64,000 nt of DNA from Actinomadura violacea (GCF_017573465.1 NZ_JAGEPF010000019.1:124001-188000), one strand, 5' to 3'; counted from the first letter of the stretch, positions 38,596 to 47,669 are shown. Notes: generated by a model not told the origin, from the sequence alone. A program made the numbers and translations.

Positions 38596-40494
38596 ATGAG
38601 TTACACCAGCGCGGACCCGGGCCCACCGGCCCTGCGGCTCGCGAGCACCGGAACACTGACCTACGGACTGTCCGTCGGCGAGGTCCTCGGCGCCAGCACC
38701 CTGAACGGCGCACGCCTCATCGCGGGACGGTCCGGACTCGACCGGGTCGTGCAGCGGCTCAACGTGATGGAGGTCCCCGACATCCTGTCGTGGGTCAAAC
38801 CCAACGAGCTGCTGCTGACCACCGGCTACCCCCTCCGCAACACCCCGCAGTCGCTGGACAACCTGGTCGCCGACCTGGACGAGCGCGGCCTCGCGGCCCT
38901 GGCCATCAAGCTGGGCCGCTACCTGGACTCGCTGCCCGCCGAGATGATCGCTCAGGCGGACCGGCGCGGCTTCCCGCTCATCCTGCTCCCCAACGACGTC
39001 GGCTTCGACGACATCCTGAACCAGGTCCTCACCGACATCCTGAACCGGCAGGCGGCCGTCCTCGCCCGCACCGAGGAGGTGCACCGGGCGCTCGTGCAGA
39101 TCGTGCTGTGCGGCGGCGGCCTGCAGGAGGTCGTCGACGAGGTGGCGACGCTGCTGGACGTGGCGGTCGTGGTGCTGGACGGCGAGCAGCGGGTGCTCGC
39201 GGGCGCCGGGCCGGACGAGCACGTGCAGGCGATGCGGGCGTTCGACGCGGGCCGGCACGCGGCGTGCGGGCGCGGCGGCTGCGGCATCATCGGCGCGCAC
39301 GGCACCGGCGACCACCTGGTCGTGCCGGTGGTCGCGGGCGGCTTCGACCACGGCCGGATCATCGCGTTCAGCCCGGCGGGCACGCTGCGCGGCTCCGACC
39401 TCGGCATCCTGGAGCGGGCGGCGACCGTCGCGGCGCTGGTGGTGACCAAGCAGCAGGCCGTCGCGGCGGTGGAGAGCAAGTACCGCGCCGACTTCCTGCG
39501 CGACATCCTCGCGGGCCGCGCCGGCGACGACGACCGGGTCGTCGCGCACTGCGGCGGGTTCGGCTGGGACCTGGACCGCCCGGTGATGGTGGTCGTCGCG
39601 GAGCTGGACGGGCGGCCGCGCGGCGCGTCCGGCGCGGCGGGCGCGACCGTCCCGGCGCCGTCGCCGAGCCCGGAGAACGAGGGCCGGCCGCGCAAGCACG
39701 GCGCCGACTCCGGGCGCGGGGCGTCCGCCGAGCAGCGGCGCGGCGGCGACGCGCGTGCCGCCGACGCGGCGCGGGCGCGCGCAGCGGACCCGGACCCGGC
39801 GATGCGCGGCGTGCGGGGCGCGGAGGAGCGGGCGGCGCAGGAGCGCCTGGCCGCGGCGTGGAGCACCGCCGTGCGGCGGCACGACCGCGGCGCCGCGGTC
39901 GCGAGCTTCGCGCACGAGATCGTCGCGATCGTCGGCGTGGACGACGCCGACGCGGGCGGCACGGCGGCCGCCGGCGAGCTGCCCGCGGGCCCCGTGCAGG
40001 CGATGGTGAAGGAGGCGGCGGCGCTGTTCGCCGAGCACCTGCCGGTGCGCCGCACGTTCTCCACCGGCGTCAGCCGGACGGTGGCCCGCCCGGCGGAGCT
40101 GCCGGAGGCCTACGAGCAGGCGGTCAAGGCCGTCCGGGTCGGGCGGCAGCTGCACGGCGCGGGCGCGCGGGCCCACTTCGACCAGCTCGGCGTCTACCGG
40201 CTGCTGAGCCTGGTGTCGGACCCGGCGGAGCTGCACGCGTTCGTCCGGGAGACCCTCGGCGAGCTCGCGGGCGACGACGAGCCCGAGCTGGTGGACCTGC
40301 GCCGCACCCTGCAGGTGCTGCTGGAGACCAACCTGAACGTGGCCGAGACGGCGCGCCGGCTGCACTTCCACTACAACACGCTGCGGTACCGGATCGGCAA
40401 GCTGGAACGGATGCTCGGGGCGTTCACCGAGGACGCGCATCTGCGGCTCAACCTCACCCTCGCCCTGCACGTGCTGCGCATGCGCGGTATCTGA
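38596..40494 (+). CDS. pucR: PucR-family transcriptional regulator of purine catabolism
   Basis: The 632-residue regulator has an N-terminal PucR domain (LSVGEVLGASTLNGARLIAG, then MEVPDILSWVKPNELLLTTG), a central GGDEF/GAF-like region, and a C-terminal helix-turn-helix: LLETNLNVAETARRLHFHYN followed by TLRYRIGKLERMLG. An alanine/arginine-rich insert of about 70-80 residues (about 340-420) interrupts the central region and is longer than I expect for the family. ATG at 38596 is preferred to 38563 because GAGGTG lies 9 bases upstream. It is divergent from allH and just upstream of the purine permease and hydroxylase genes, its likely targets. Confidence 0.88.
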   Translation: MSYTSADPGPPALRLASTGTLTYGLSVGEVLGASTLNGARLIAGRSGLDRVVQRLNVMEVPDILSWVKPNELLLTTGYPLRNTPQSLDNLVADLDERGLAALAIKLGRYLDSLPAEMIAQADRRGFPLILLPNDVGFDDILNQVLTDILNRQAAVLARTEEVHRALVQIVLCGGGLQEVVDEVATLLDVAVVVLDGEQRVLAGAGPDEHVQAMRAFDAGRHAACGRGGCGIIGAHGTGDHLVVPVVAGGFDHGRIIAFSPAGTLRGSDLGILERAATVAALVVTKQQAVAAVESKYRADFLRDILAGRAGDDDRVVAHCGGFGWDLDRPVMVVVAELDGRPRGASGAAGATVPAPSPSPENEGRPRKHGADSGRGASAEQRRGGDARAADAARARAADPDPAMRGVRGAEERAAQERLAAAWSTAVRRHDRGAAVASFAHEIVAIVGVDDADAGGTAAAGELPAGPVQAMVKEAAALFAEHLPVRRTFSTGVSRTVARPAELPEAYEQAVKAVRVGRQLHGAGARAHFDQLGVYRLLSLVSDPAELHAFVRETLGELAGDDEPELVDLRRTLQVLLETNLNVAETARRLHFHYNTLRYRIGKLERMLGAFTEDAHLRLNLTLALHVLRMRGI

Positions 40495-40652
40495 GCGTAG
40501 CGGCGCCGTCCGGGTCCGCCCGGACGGCGCGCCGAACTTCGGCAGAAGTCGCCGATGCCCGCCCACTCGGGTAGATCTACGTTGCCCGCAAGCGCGTGCC
40601 CGCCCGGTGGCGGGGTGCCGGCGGGCGGACAACGCGAGCGGGAGGGGCCCCG

Positions 40653-42104
40653 ATGGGGATCGGCTGGAAGCTGCACGGGGACGGGCGCACGCCGCCGCCC
40701 GGGGAGGTCGTCCGACCGGGCGAGCGGCTGTCGTGGCCGCGCACCGCGGGCATCGGCGCGCAGCACGTGGTGGCGATGTTCGGCGCGACGTTCGTGTTCC
40801 CGGTGGTGATGGGGCTCGACCCGAACCTGTCCATCATGATGTCGGGGTTCGCGACGATCCTGTTCCTGCTGATCGTCGGCGGCCGGGTGCCGAGCTACCT
40901 CGGCTCCAGCGCCTCGTTCGTCGGGGCGGTCGCGGCGATCCGCGCGGCGGGCGGCGACAGCGCGCGGGTGACCGGCGCGATCCTGGTCGCGGGCGCGCTG
41001 CTGCTGGTGATCGGCGTGGTCGTGCACTTCCTCGGCGGCGAGGTCATCCACCGGGTGTTCCCGCCGGTGGTGACGGGCGCGGTCGTCATGCTGATCGGGT
41101 TCAACCTGGCGCCGGTGGTGGCGGACACCTACTGGCCGCAGGACCAGTGGGTGGCCCTGGCGACGCTGTGCTTCGCGGTGTTCTGCACGGTGATCCTGCG
41201 CGGGTTCTGGTCGCGGATCGCGATCCTGCTGGCGCTGGTGTTCGGGTTCGTCCTGTCGTGGGTGCTGGACAAGACGGCCGGGGAGATCACGTCGGTGCTG
41301 CCGGGGCAGAACCTGCTGGACGGGGCGGGGAAGGCGTGCACGGCGGAGGGCCCGTTCTGCGTCGCGACGGCGTTCCCGCACGACCGGCTGAACTTCTCGG
41401 CGGTGAAGGCGGCGGACTGGTTCGGGTTCCCGCACACGCACGCGCCGGACTTCAAGACCTCGGCGATCCTGCTGGCGCTGCCGCCGGTCATCGCGCTGAT
41501 CGCGGAGAACACCGGGCACGTCAAGGCGGTGGCGGCGATGACCGGCGACGACCTGAACCCGGTGCTCGGCCGCGCGATCGGCGCGGACGGCGTCGGCACG
41601 GTGCTGGCGACCGCGGTCGGCGGCTCGCCCACCACCACCTACGCCGAGAACATCGGGGTGATGGCCGCGACCCGGATCTACTCGACGGCCGCGTACTACG
41701 TCGCGGCGGTCGTGGCGGTGCTGTTCGGGCTGTGCCCGAAGTTCGGGGCGCTGGTCGCGGCGACGCCGGGCGGGGTGCTCGGCGGCATCACCGTGGTGCT
41801 GTACGGGATGATCGGCCTGCTCGGCGCGAAGATCTGGATCGAGAACCGGGTGGACTTCGGCGATCCGGTGAACCTCGTCCCGGTGGCGGCGGCGATCATC
41901 CTGGCGATCGGGAACGTGACACTGAAGATCACCAGTGACTTCCCGCTGCAGGGCATCGCGCTCGGCACGATCGCGGTGCTGCTCGGCTACCACGTGCTGA
42001 ACGCGGTGCGCCGCCCGGACGGGGCGGGCGGCGGCGTCATCGCGCCGGGGGAGCGGGAGATCGGCGGGCCGGTCCGCCCGGGCGGTGAGGACGGGGCGCC
42101 GTGA
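40653..42104 (+). CDS. NCS2-family purine/uracil-xanthine permease
   Basis: The 483-residue membrane protein has the 12-14 helices and signatures of nucleobase:cation symporter-2. The conserved QH pair is in GIGAQHVVAMFGATFVFPVV, and SYLGSSASFVG marks helix 3. Substrate-site residues are in LIAENTGHVKAVAAMTGDDL near residue 288 and in GGSPTTTYAENIGVMAATRI near 328. The AENTG and TTTYAEN motifs are those of the uracil/xanthine branch. GGAGG precedes the ATG by 8 bases. It is translationally coupled (GTGA) to the hydroxylase subunits that follow, so its substrate is probably the hydroxylase substrate. Confidence 0.92.
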   Translation: MGIGWKLHGDGRTPPPGEVVRPGERLSWPRTAGIGAQHVVAMFGATFVFPVVMGLDPNLSIMMSGFATILFLLIVGGRVPSYLGSSASFVGAVAAIRAAGGDSARVTGAILVAGALLLVIGVVVHFLGGEVIHRVFPPVVTGAVVMLIGFNLAPVVADTYWPQDQWVALATLCFAVFCTVILRGFWSRIAILLALVFGFVLSWVLDKTAGEITSVLPGQNLLDGAGKACTAEGPFCVATAFPHDRLNFSAVKAADWFGFPHTHAPDFKTSAILLALPPVIALIAENTGHVKAVAAMTGDDLNPVLGRAIGADGVGTVLATAVGGSPTTTYAENIGVMAATRIYSTAAYYVAAVVAVLFGLCPKFGALVAATPGGVLGGITVVLYGMIGLLGAKIWIENRVDFGDPVNLVPVAAAIILAIGNVTLKITSDFPLQGIALGTIAVLLGYHVLNAVRRPDGAGGGVIAPGEREIGGPVRPGGEDGAP

Positions 42105-42964
42105 AGCCGCCGCCGTTCCGGCACCACGCGCCCCGCACCGCCGGGGAGGCGCTCGGCATGCTCGCGGACGCGCCGCAGGGCAAGGTGCTGGCGGGCGGGC
42201 AGAGCCTCATCCCGCTGCTCAACATGCGCCTCGCCGCGCCGCCGGACCTGGTCGACATCAACGGGGTCGCCGAGCTGGACGTCCTGCACGTCGGCGACGA
42301 GGGGGTGCGGGCGGGCGCGCTGGCCCGGCACGCGCGGGTGGAGCGGTCGGTGGAGGCGGCGGCCGTGCAGCCGCTGCTCGGCCGGGCGCTGCGGCACGTC
42401 GCGCACCCCGTGATCCGCAACCGCGGGACGGTCGTCGGGAGTCTCGCGCACGCCGACCCGGCCGCCGAGCTGCCCGCCGTGCTCGCGGTCCTCGGCGGGA
42501 CGGTGGAGGCGGCGTCGGCGCGCGGCCGCCGGACGATCCCGGCCGCGGAGTTCTTCAAGGGGCCGCTGGAGTCGGCGCTCGCGCCGGGGGAGCTGGCGGT
42601 CGCCGCGTTCTTTCCCGCCGCGCCGCCGCGGACCGGGTCGGCGTTCACCGAGATGGCGCGGCGGCACGGCGACTACGCGCTGTCGGGCGTCGCGGCGGTC
42701 GTCACGCTCGACGAGGACCTGCGGGTCGGCGCCGTCCGCGCCGGCTACCTGGGCATCGCGCCGGTGCCGCTGGTGCTGGACCTGACCGAGGCGGCGGGGC
42801 CGCGCGGGGACTGGCCGGCCGCCGCCGCGTACGTCCGGGAGCGGATCGACCCGGAGACCGACATCCACGCGAGCGCCCGCTACCGGCGGCACCTGACAGG
42901 GGTACTGACCGAACGGGCGCTGGCGACGGCGGCGGCCGAGGCCTTGAGGAGGGCGCGGGACTGA
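42101..42964 (+). CDS. Molybdenum hydroxylase FAD-binding subunit (CoxM/XdhB type)
   Basis: The 287-residue protein carries the FAD-binding signatures of the medium subunit of molybdenum hydroxylases: AGGQSLIPLLNMRLAAPPDL near residue 30, with the pyrophosphate-binding AGGQS, and HPVIRNRGTVVGSLAHADPA near 105 with the second flavin motif. The C-terminal domain follows. It passes electrons from the iron-sulfur subunit to an acceptor. It starts with GTG overlapping the permease stop and overlaps the iron-sulfur gene by one base. Confidence 0.92.
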   Translation: MKPPPFRHHAPRTAGEALGMLADAPQGKVLAGGQSLIPLLNMRLAAPPDLVDINGVAELDVLHVGDEGVRAGALARHARVERSVEAAAVQPLLGRALRHVAHPVIRNRGTVVGSLAHADPAAELPAVLAVLGGTVEAASARGRRTIPAAEFFKGPLESALAPGELAVAAFFPAAPPRTGSAFTEMARRHGDYALSGVAAVVTLDEDLRVGAVRAGYLGIAPVPLVLDLTEAAGPRGDWPAAAAYVRERIDPETDIHASARYRRHLTGVLTERALATAAAEALRRARD

Positions 42965-43458
42965 TGGAGGATCTCCACGACATCGCGCTGACGGTCAACG
43001 GGGTGCACCGCACGGCGCGCGTCCCGGCCCGCCGGCTGCTGTCGGACCTGCTGCGCCACGACCTCGGCCTGACCGGCACGCACGTCGGCTGCGAGCACGG
43101 CGTCTGCGGCTGCTGCACGGTGCTGATGGACGGCGACCCGGTGCGGTCCTGCCTGACGTTCGCGGTGACGGCCGCCGGGCACGCCGTCACGACCGTCGAG
43201 GGCCTCGCCGCGCCGGACGGAACACCGTCGCCGGTCCAGCGGGCGTTCCGCGAATGCCACGGCCTGCAGTGCGGCTTCTGCACGCCGGGCTTCCTGTGCA
43301 CGGTGACCGCGCTGCTGCGCGAGACGCCGCGCCCGACGGAGGACGAGGTGCTCGAAGGCATCTCCGGGAACCTGTGCCGCTGCACCGGCTACCAGAACAT
43401 CGTGAAGTCGGTGCACCGCGCGGCGGAGCTGCTGGCCGAGTCCGGGGGCGAGGCGTGA
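42964..43458 (+). CDS. Molybdenum hydroxylase 2Fe-2S subunit (CoxS/XdhC-small type)
   Basis: The 164-residue protein has both iron-sulfur motifs of the small subunit. The plant-ferredoxin-like cluster is CEHGVCGCC plus a later RSC, and the second, helical cluster comprises CGFC and CRC in HGLQCGFCTPGF and GNLCRCTGYQNIV. Together they shuttle electrons from the molybdenum site to FAD. It is linked by one-base TGATG overlaps to the genes on both sides, fixing the order medium-small-large subunit seen in cox operons. Confidence 0.95.
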   Translation: MEDLHDIALTVNGVHRTARVPARRLLSDLLRHDLGLTGTHVGCEHGVCGCCTVLMDGDPVRSCLTFAVTAAGHAVTTVEGLAAPDGTPSPVQRAFRECHGLQCGFCTPGFLCTVTALLRETPRPTEDEVLEGISGNLCRCTGYQNIVKSVHRAAELLAESGGEA

Positions 43459-45941
43459 TGGGGACGCGCGTGTTCGGCGAGCCGGTGAAGCGCCGCGAGG
43501 ACGCCCGGCTCCTCACCGGCCGGGGCCGCTACCTCGACGACCTGGGGCGGGACGCGCTCGCGGCCGCGTTCGTCCGGTCCCCGCACGCCCACGCCCGCAT
43601 CGTCGACGTCGACGTGTCCGGCGCGCTCGACGTGGACGGCCTCGTCGCCGTCTACACCTGGGAAGACCTGCCGGGGCGCGTCGGCGAGCCGCTGCCGCTG
43701 CTCATCCCGCACCCGGCGCTGACGCACGGCCGCACCGGGTACCCCCTCGCCCGCGACGTGGTCCGGCACGTCGGCGAACCCGTCGTGATGGTGGTGGCCC
43801 GCGACCGGTACCTCGCCGAGGACGCCGCCGAGCGGATCCGCGTCGAGTACGAGCCGCTGCCCGCCGTCGTCGGCATCGAGAACGCCGAACGCGCCGAGCA
43901 CCTCGTCCACGACGACGTGCCCGGCAACGTCGGCGCCGTCCTGCACCAGGAGACCGGCGACGCGGCGGCGGCGATCGACGCGGCGCCGCACAAGCTGGAG
44001 TTCCGGCTGTCGATCGAGCGCTCGGCGTCCACGCCGCTGGAAGGGCGCGGCGTGTACGCGCGCTGGGACGCCGACGACGGGTCGCTGCGCGTCTACTCCT
44101 CCACGCAGGCGTCGACGAGCGTGCGCGCCGCGATTGCCGCACGGCTCGGCCTGCCGAACGGGAAGGTCGAGGTCGTCGCGCCGGACGTCGGCGGCGGGTT
44201 CGGCGTGAAGATCGTGCATCCGTGGCCGGAGGAGGTGCTCGTCCCGTGGGCGGCGCGGCTCCTCGACCGCGAGATCAAGTGGACCGAGGACCGCCGCGAG
44301 CACTTCGTCGCCGCCGCCCACGAGCGCGGCCAGCTCCAGGACGTCCGGGTCGGGTTCGACGACGCGGGCCGCGTCCTCGGCCTGGACGTGCGGATCCTGC
44401 ACGACCACGGCGCCTACACCCCGTACGGGATCATCATCCCGATCGTCACGTCCACGCAGCTGCTCGGCCCCTACAAGATCGGCGCGTACCGGGCGGAGGT
44501 CGTCAGCCTCTACACCAACACCCTCATCGTCACGCCGTACCGGGGCGCGGGCCGCCCGCAGGGCGTGTTCTGCATGGAGCGGACGATGGACCGCATCGCC
44601 CGCCACCTCGGCCTCGACCGCGCCGACGTGCGCGCCGCGAACTTCATCCGGCCCGACGAGTTCCCCTACGACCAGGGCCTGACGTTCCAGGACGGCCGCC
44701 CGCTGATCTACGACTCCGGCGACTACCCCGAGCTGCTGCGCAAGGCGCGCGAGCTGATCGGGTGGGACGGGTTCGAGGCGGAGCGGGAGGCCGCCGCGCG
44801 CCGCGGCCGCCGCATCGGCATCGGCCTCGGCGTGTACGTCGAGGGGACGGGCGTCGGCCCCTACGAGGGCGGGCACGTCGAGATCGACACCGCCGGGCGG
44901 GTGCACGTGTCGACCGGGCTGACCTCGCAGGGGCAGGGCCACGAGACCGTGTTCGCGCAGATCGCCGCCGCCGAGCTCGGCGTCCCGATCCGGGACGTGC
45001 ACGTCACGACGGGCGACACGCGGCGGTTCGGGTACGCGGTCGGCACGTTCGCTTCGCGCGCCGCGGTGATGAGCGGCAACGCGATCGCGCTGGCGTGCCG
45101 GAAGGTCCGCGAGAAGGCGCTGCGGATCGCGGGCGAGGCATTGGAGGCCGACCCGCGCGACCTGGAGATCACCGACGGGGCCGTGCACGTCCGCGGCGAC
45201 CTGTCGGCGTCGGTCCCGCTGCGGACGGTCGCGGTGCTGTCGAACCCGCTGCGGTACGCCTTCGACGACGAGACGGCCGCGGCGACGCAGTTCGCGGTGG
45301 ACCGTCCGCCCACCGAGCCGCCCGTCGCGGAAGGGGACGAGCCGGGCCTGGAGGGGCGCGGCTACTACTCGCCCGTCCGGTCGACGTTCGCGGCCGGCGC
45401 GCACGCCGCGATCGTGGAGACCGACCCGGACACCGCCGAGATCGCGATCCTGCGGTACGCGGTCGTCCACGACTGCGGGAGGCTCGTCAATCCGATGGTC
45501 GTGGAGGGGCAGATCCACGGCGGCGTCGCGCAGGGCGTCGGCGGCGCGCTCTACGAGCGGATGGTCTACGACGAGTCGGGCCAGCTCGTCAACGCCTCGT
45601 TCATGGACTTCCTCATGCCGTACGCGACGGAGATCCCGCGCATCGAGACCGACCACCTGGAGACGCCGTCACCGCTGAACCCGCTCGGCATCAAGGGCGC
45701 GGGGGAGGCCGGCGTCATCCCGGTGTCGGCCGTCATCGCCGCCGCGGTCGAGGACGCCGAGGGGCTGCGCGTCGAGGCGATGCCGCTGTCCCCGGACGCC
45801 CTGTACGAGCTGCGCGAACGGGCGTCCGGCGAGCCGGGCCTGCGCGTCCGGGAGGCGCCGCGCGACGGTGGAACGGAGACGGGCGGTCAGTTCGCGGTGG
45901 GCTTGTCCGGCGCGTTGCCGCCGAGCGAGCGCGGCAGATAG
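43458..45941 (+). CDS. Molybdenum hydroxylase large subunit, CoxL form II-like
   Basis: The 827-residue catalytic subunit binds molybdopterin cytosine dinucleotide. Seen are VKRREDARLLTGRGRYLDD at the start, PDVGGGFGVKI near residue 235, the active-site loop TPYRGAGRPQGVFCMER near 360, GLTSQGQGHETVFAQI near 490 and the catalytic glutamate in IKGAGEAGVIP near 750. The loop reads YRGAGR (form II) and not AYRCSFR, so it is not a classical aerobic carbon monoxide dehydrogenase. The coupled purine permease and PucR point to a purine or related N-heterocycle. The last 55 bases overlap the convergent deacetylase gene. Confidence 0.9.
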   Translation: MGTRVFGEPVKRREDARLLTGRGRYLDDLGRDALAAAFVRSPHAHARIVDVDVSGALDVDGLVAVYTWEDLPGRVGEPLPLLIPHPALTHGRTGYPLARDVVRHVGEPVVMVVARDRYLAEDAAERIRVEYEPLPAVVGIENAERAEHLVHDDVPGNVGAVLHQETGDAAAAIDAAPHKLEFRLSIERSASTPLEGRGVYARWDADDGSLRVYSSTQASTSVRAAIAARLGLPNGKVEVVAPDVGGGFGVKIVHPWPEEVLVPWAARLLDREIKWTEDRREHFVAAAHERGQLQDVRVGFDDAGRVLGLDVRILHDHGAYTPYGIIIPIVTSTQLLGPYKIGAYRAEVVSLYTNTLIVTPYRGAGRPQGVFCMERTMDRIARHLGLDRADVRAANFIRPDEFPYDQGLTFQDGRPLIYDSGDYPELLRKARELIGWDGFEAEREAAARRGRRIGIGLGVYVEGTGVGPYEGGHVEIDTAGRVHVSTGLTSQGQGHETVFAQIAAAELGVPIRDVHVTTGDTRRFGYAVGTFASRAAVMSGNAIALACRKVREKALRIAGEALEADPRDLEITDGAVHVRGDLSASVPLRTVAVLSNPLRYAFDDETAAATQFAVDRPPTEPPVAEGDEPGLEGRGYYSPVRSTFAAGAHAAIVETDPDTAEIAILRYAVVHDCGRLVNPMVVEGQIHGGVAQGVGGALYERMVYDESGQLVNASFMDFLMPYATEIPRIETDHLETPSPLNPLGIKGAGEAGVIPVSAVIAAAVEDAEGLRVEAMPLSPDALYELRERASGEPGLRVREAPRDGGTETGGQFAVGLSGALPPSERGR

Positions 45942-46732
45942 TTCTGCAGCGCGGCGGGCCGGAACCCGGCCTGCTTGATCCACCCCAGCATCATCCGCAG
46001 CTGCCCGGCCAGGCCCTTGCGGTAGTGCATGAGGATGATGTCGCCCGGTTTGAACCCCTTGCCGCCGTCGGCGCGCGCGAACCCGTTGAAGCCGACGCCC
46101 GGCCCGGTCGTGCCGTTGTAGAACTCCGCCGTCCAGGTGATGATCGACCGGATGCCGCACTCCTTGGAGACCTCGCGCGTCGCGTGGTTGTAGGCGCCGA
46201 ACGGCGGCCGGAAGATCTGCGGGCGGCGGCCGTACTCGCGCTGGATCGCGTCGGAGGAGTCGCAGATCTGCCGCTTCTGCGCCTCGGGGGAGAGCGTCGG
46301 CATGTTCGGGTGCGTGACCGTGTGGTTCTCGATCGGCGACCCCGCGTTGCGCATCGCGAGGAAGTACTGGCCCTGCCCCCGCAGGTACGTCGTCGTCAGG
46401 AAGGTCATGATCGGGACCTTCTCCTTGCGGACGATGTCCACGAACTCCGAGTCGTAGGTGTAGCCGTCGTCGGCCGTGAGGAACACGACGCGCTCGGTGG
46501 TGTCGATGTGGTCGACCACCGCGGGCAGCCCGTCGGTGGACGGCTTCGCCGGCGTCCAGCTGCCGGGCTTCGGCGCCGGCCACTGCTGGTCGGCCAGCAC
46601 CGAGGACAGCTGCGTGCGCATGGACGGCCCGGAGCCGCCGCCCGCCTCGGCCCGGACCACCGGCCAGCCGCCCGCGGCCGCGCCGACGACTCCGGCGGTC
46701 ACCATCGCGATCACGGGCGTCTTCCCTCGCAT
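45887..46732 (-). CDS. Exported polysaccharide deacetylase family protein
   Basis: The 281-residue protein has an N-terminal signal or anchor segment (MRGKTPVIAMVTAGVVGAAA) and a NodB-homology domain. The metal-binding motifs are LTADDGYTYD near residue 86 (replacing TFDDG), ENHTVTHPNM with two histidines near 135, RPPFGAYNH near 170 and the late ILMHYRKG near 236. It probably removes acetyl groups from a cell-wall glycan outside the membrane. ATG at 46732 is preceded by GGAG. Its 3' end overlaps the hydroxylase large-subunit gene by 55 bases, tail to tail. Confidence 0.82.
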   Translation of the reverse strand: MRGKTPVIAMVTAGVVGAAAGGWPVVRAEAGGGSGPSMRTQLSSVLADQQWPAPKPGSWTPAKPSTDGLPAVVDHIDTTERVVFLTADDGYTYDSEFVDIVRKEKVPIMTFLTTTYLRGQGQYFLAMRNAGSPIENHTVTHPNMPTLSPEAQKRQICDSSDAIQREYGRRPQIFRPPFGAYNHATREVSKECGIRSIITWTAEFYNGTTGPGVGFNGFARADGGKGFKPGDIILMHYRKGLAGQLRMMLGWIKQAGFRPAALQNYLPRSLGGNAPDKPTAN

Positions 46733-46929
46733 CGGCCGCGTACTCCATTCGGTTGGGGGGTCGTTCTCGTCGTTCCGCTTCGGTTGACGCGCCCGCACGC
46801 CCCGGAGTTCGCGCGCGTCGGTATCAGCCGGACATATCTGACCATTTCCCTGCGCCGTCGCCGGGGATCTGCCCAATCCTCGGCGTGTACTCGGCACATG
46901 TTGCCGTTCGAAGCCGCGCTCGCATTCCC

Positions 46930-46935
46930 TAAAGT
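46930..46935 (+). promoter_or_regulatory. -10 element (TAAAGT) for leaderless coxG-like mRNA
   Basis: TAAAGT ends 6 bases before the ATG at 46942, with no Shine-Dalgarno sequence between. Confidence 0.5.
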
Positions 46936-46941
46936 CGGAAC

Positions 46942-47598
46942 ATGCAGGTCACCGGCAGTGCCAGCGTCGCCGCGCCGCTCGCCCGCGTCTGGGCCGCGCT
47001 CCAGGACCCGGCCGTGCTCGCCCGGACGATCCCCGGATGCCGCTCCCTTGAGGAGACCGGCCCCGACGCCTACCGCATGACCGTCACGGCGGGCGTCGCG
47101 TCCGTCCAGGGCACCTACGTGGGACGCGTCGAGCTCGCAGACCCGGACCCGCCGCGCTCGTTCACGCTGCGCGCGCAGGGGCAGGGCGCGCCCGGGACGG
47201 TGGACGCGACGGTCCGCGTCCGGCTGACGGACGGCGGCGGCTCCACCCGCGTCGACTACGACGCGGACGCGGTCGTCGGCGGGATGATCGGCGGTGTCGG
47301 GCAGCGGATGCTCGGCGGCGTCGCCAAGCGGACGGCCGGCGAGTTCTTCGCCGCTGTCGAGCGCGACCTGACCGCGCCGCCCGCCGAGCCGGAGCCGCCG
47401 TCGCCCGCCCCGCAGGCCGCGTCCTCCTCCACCGCAGAGCCGGCGACCGGCCGGGTCTTCCCGGGCCGCGCCGCCACTGAACCGGCTCTATCCGGCAGGG
47501 CGGCCGGAGCGCCGATGGTCGCCGCGTTCCTCGCCGGCGGCGCCGTCGCCCTCGCCGGCGTCGCGCTGGGCCACCTCCTCGCCCGCCGCCGACGTTGA
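46942..47598 (+). CDS. CoxG-like SRPBCC protein with C-terminal membrane anchor
   Basis: The 218-residue protein has an SRPBCC (START-like) lipid-binding fold in residues 1-145: VTGSASVAAPLARVWAALQD, IPGCRSLEETG, and then GQRMLGGVAKRTAGEFFAAV. This is the CoxG signature. A proline/alanine-rich linker of about 45 residues leads to a C-terminal transmembrane helix (MVAAFLAGGAVALAGVALGH) and a basic end. CoxG anchors carbon monoxide dehydrogenase and related hydroxylases to the membrane and may deliver quinone. It would serve the nearby CoxM/S/L-type enzyme although it is transcribed separately, 1 kb away. Confidence 0.88.
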   Translation: MQVTGSASVAAPLARVWAALQDPAVLARTIPGCRSLEETGPDAYRMTVTAGVASVQGTYVGRVELADPDPPRSFTLRAQGQGAPGTVDATVRVRLTDGGGSTRVDYDADAVVGGMIGGVGQRMLGGVAKRTAGEFFAAVERDLTAPPAEPEPPSPAPQAASSSTAEPATGRVFPGRAATEPALSGRAAGAPMVAAFLAGGAVALAGVALGHLLARRRR

Positions 47599-47651
47599 CT
47601 TGCGGCGTGTCGGCCTTATATCGGCGCTCTTAAGGCCGACACGCCGCAAGT
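47598..47651. terminator. Bidirectional terminator with 21-bp perfect stem
   Basis: The 21-base arm from 47598 (ACTTGCGGCGTGTCGGCCTT plus A) is perfectly complementary to 47631-47651, around a 12-base loop. It starts at the last base of the coxG stop codon and lies between convergent genes (coxG on plus, the ABC permease on minus), so it can serve both. No T run follows on either side beyond isolated Ts. Confidence 0.75.
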
Positions 47652-47669
47652 GAACGGGGTTCGGGCGGG

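Noticed and set aside
43458..45941. Classical aerobic carbon monoxide dehydrogenase
   Set aside because: The catalytic loop lacks the AYRCSFR signature with the copper-binding cysteine; YRGAGR indicates the form II group.
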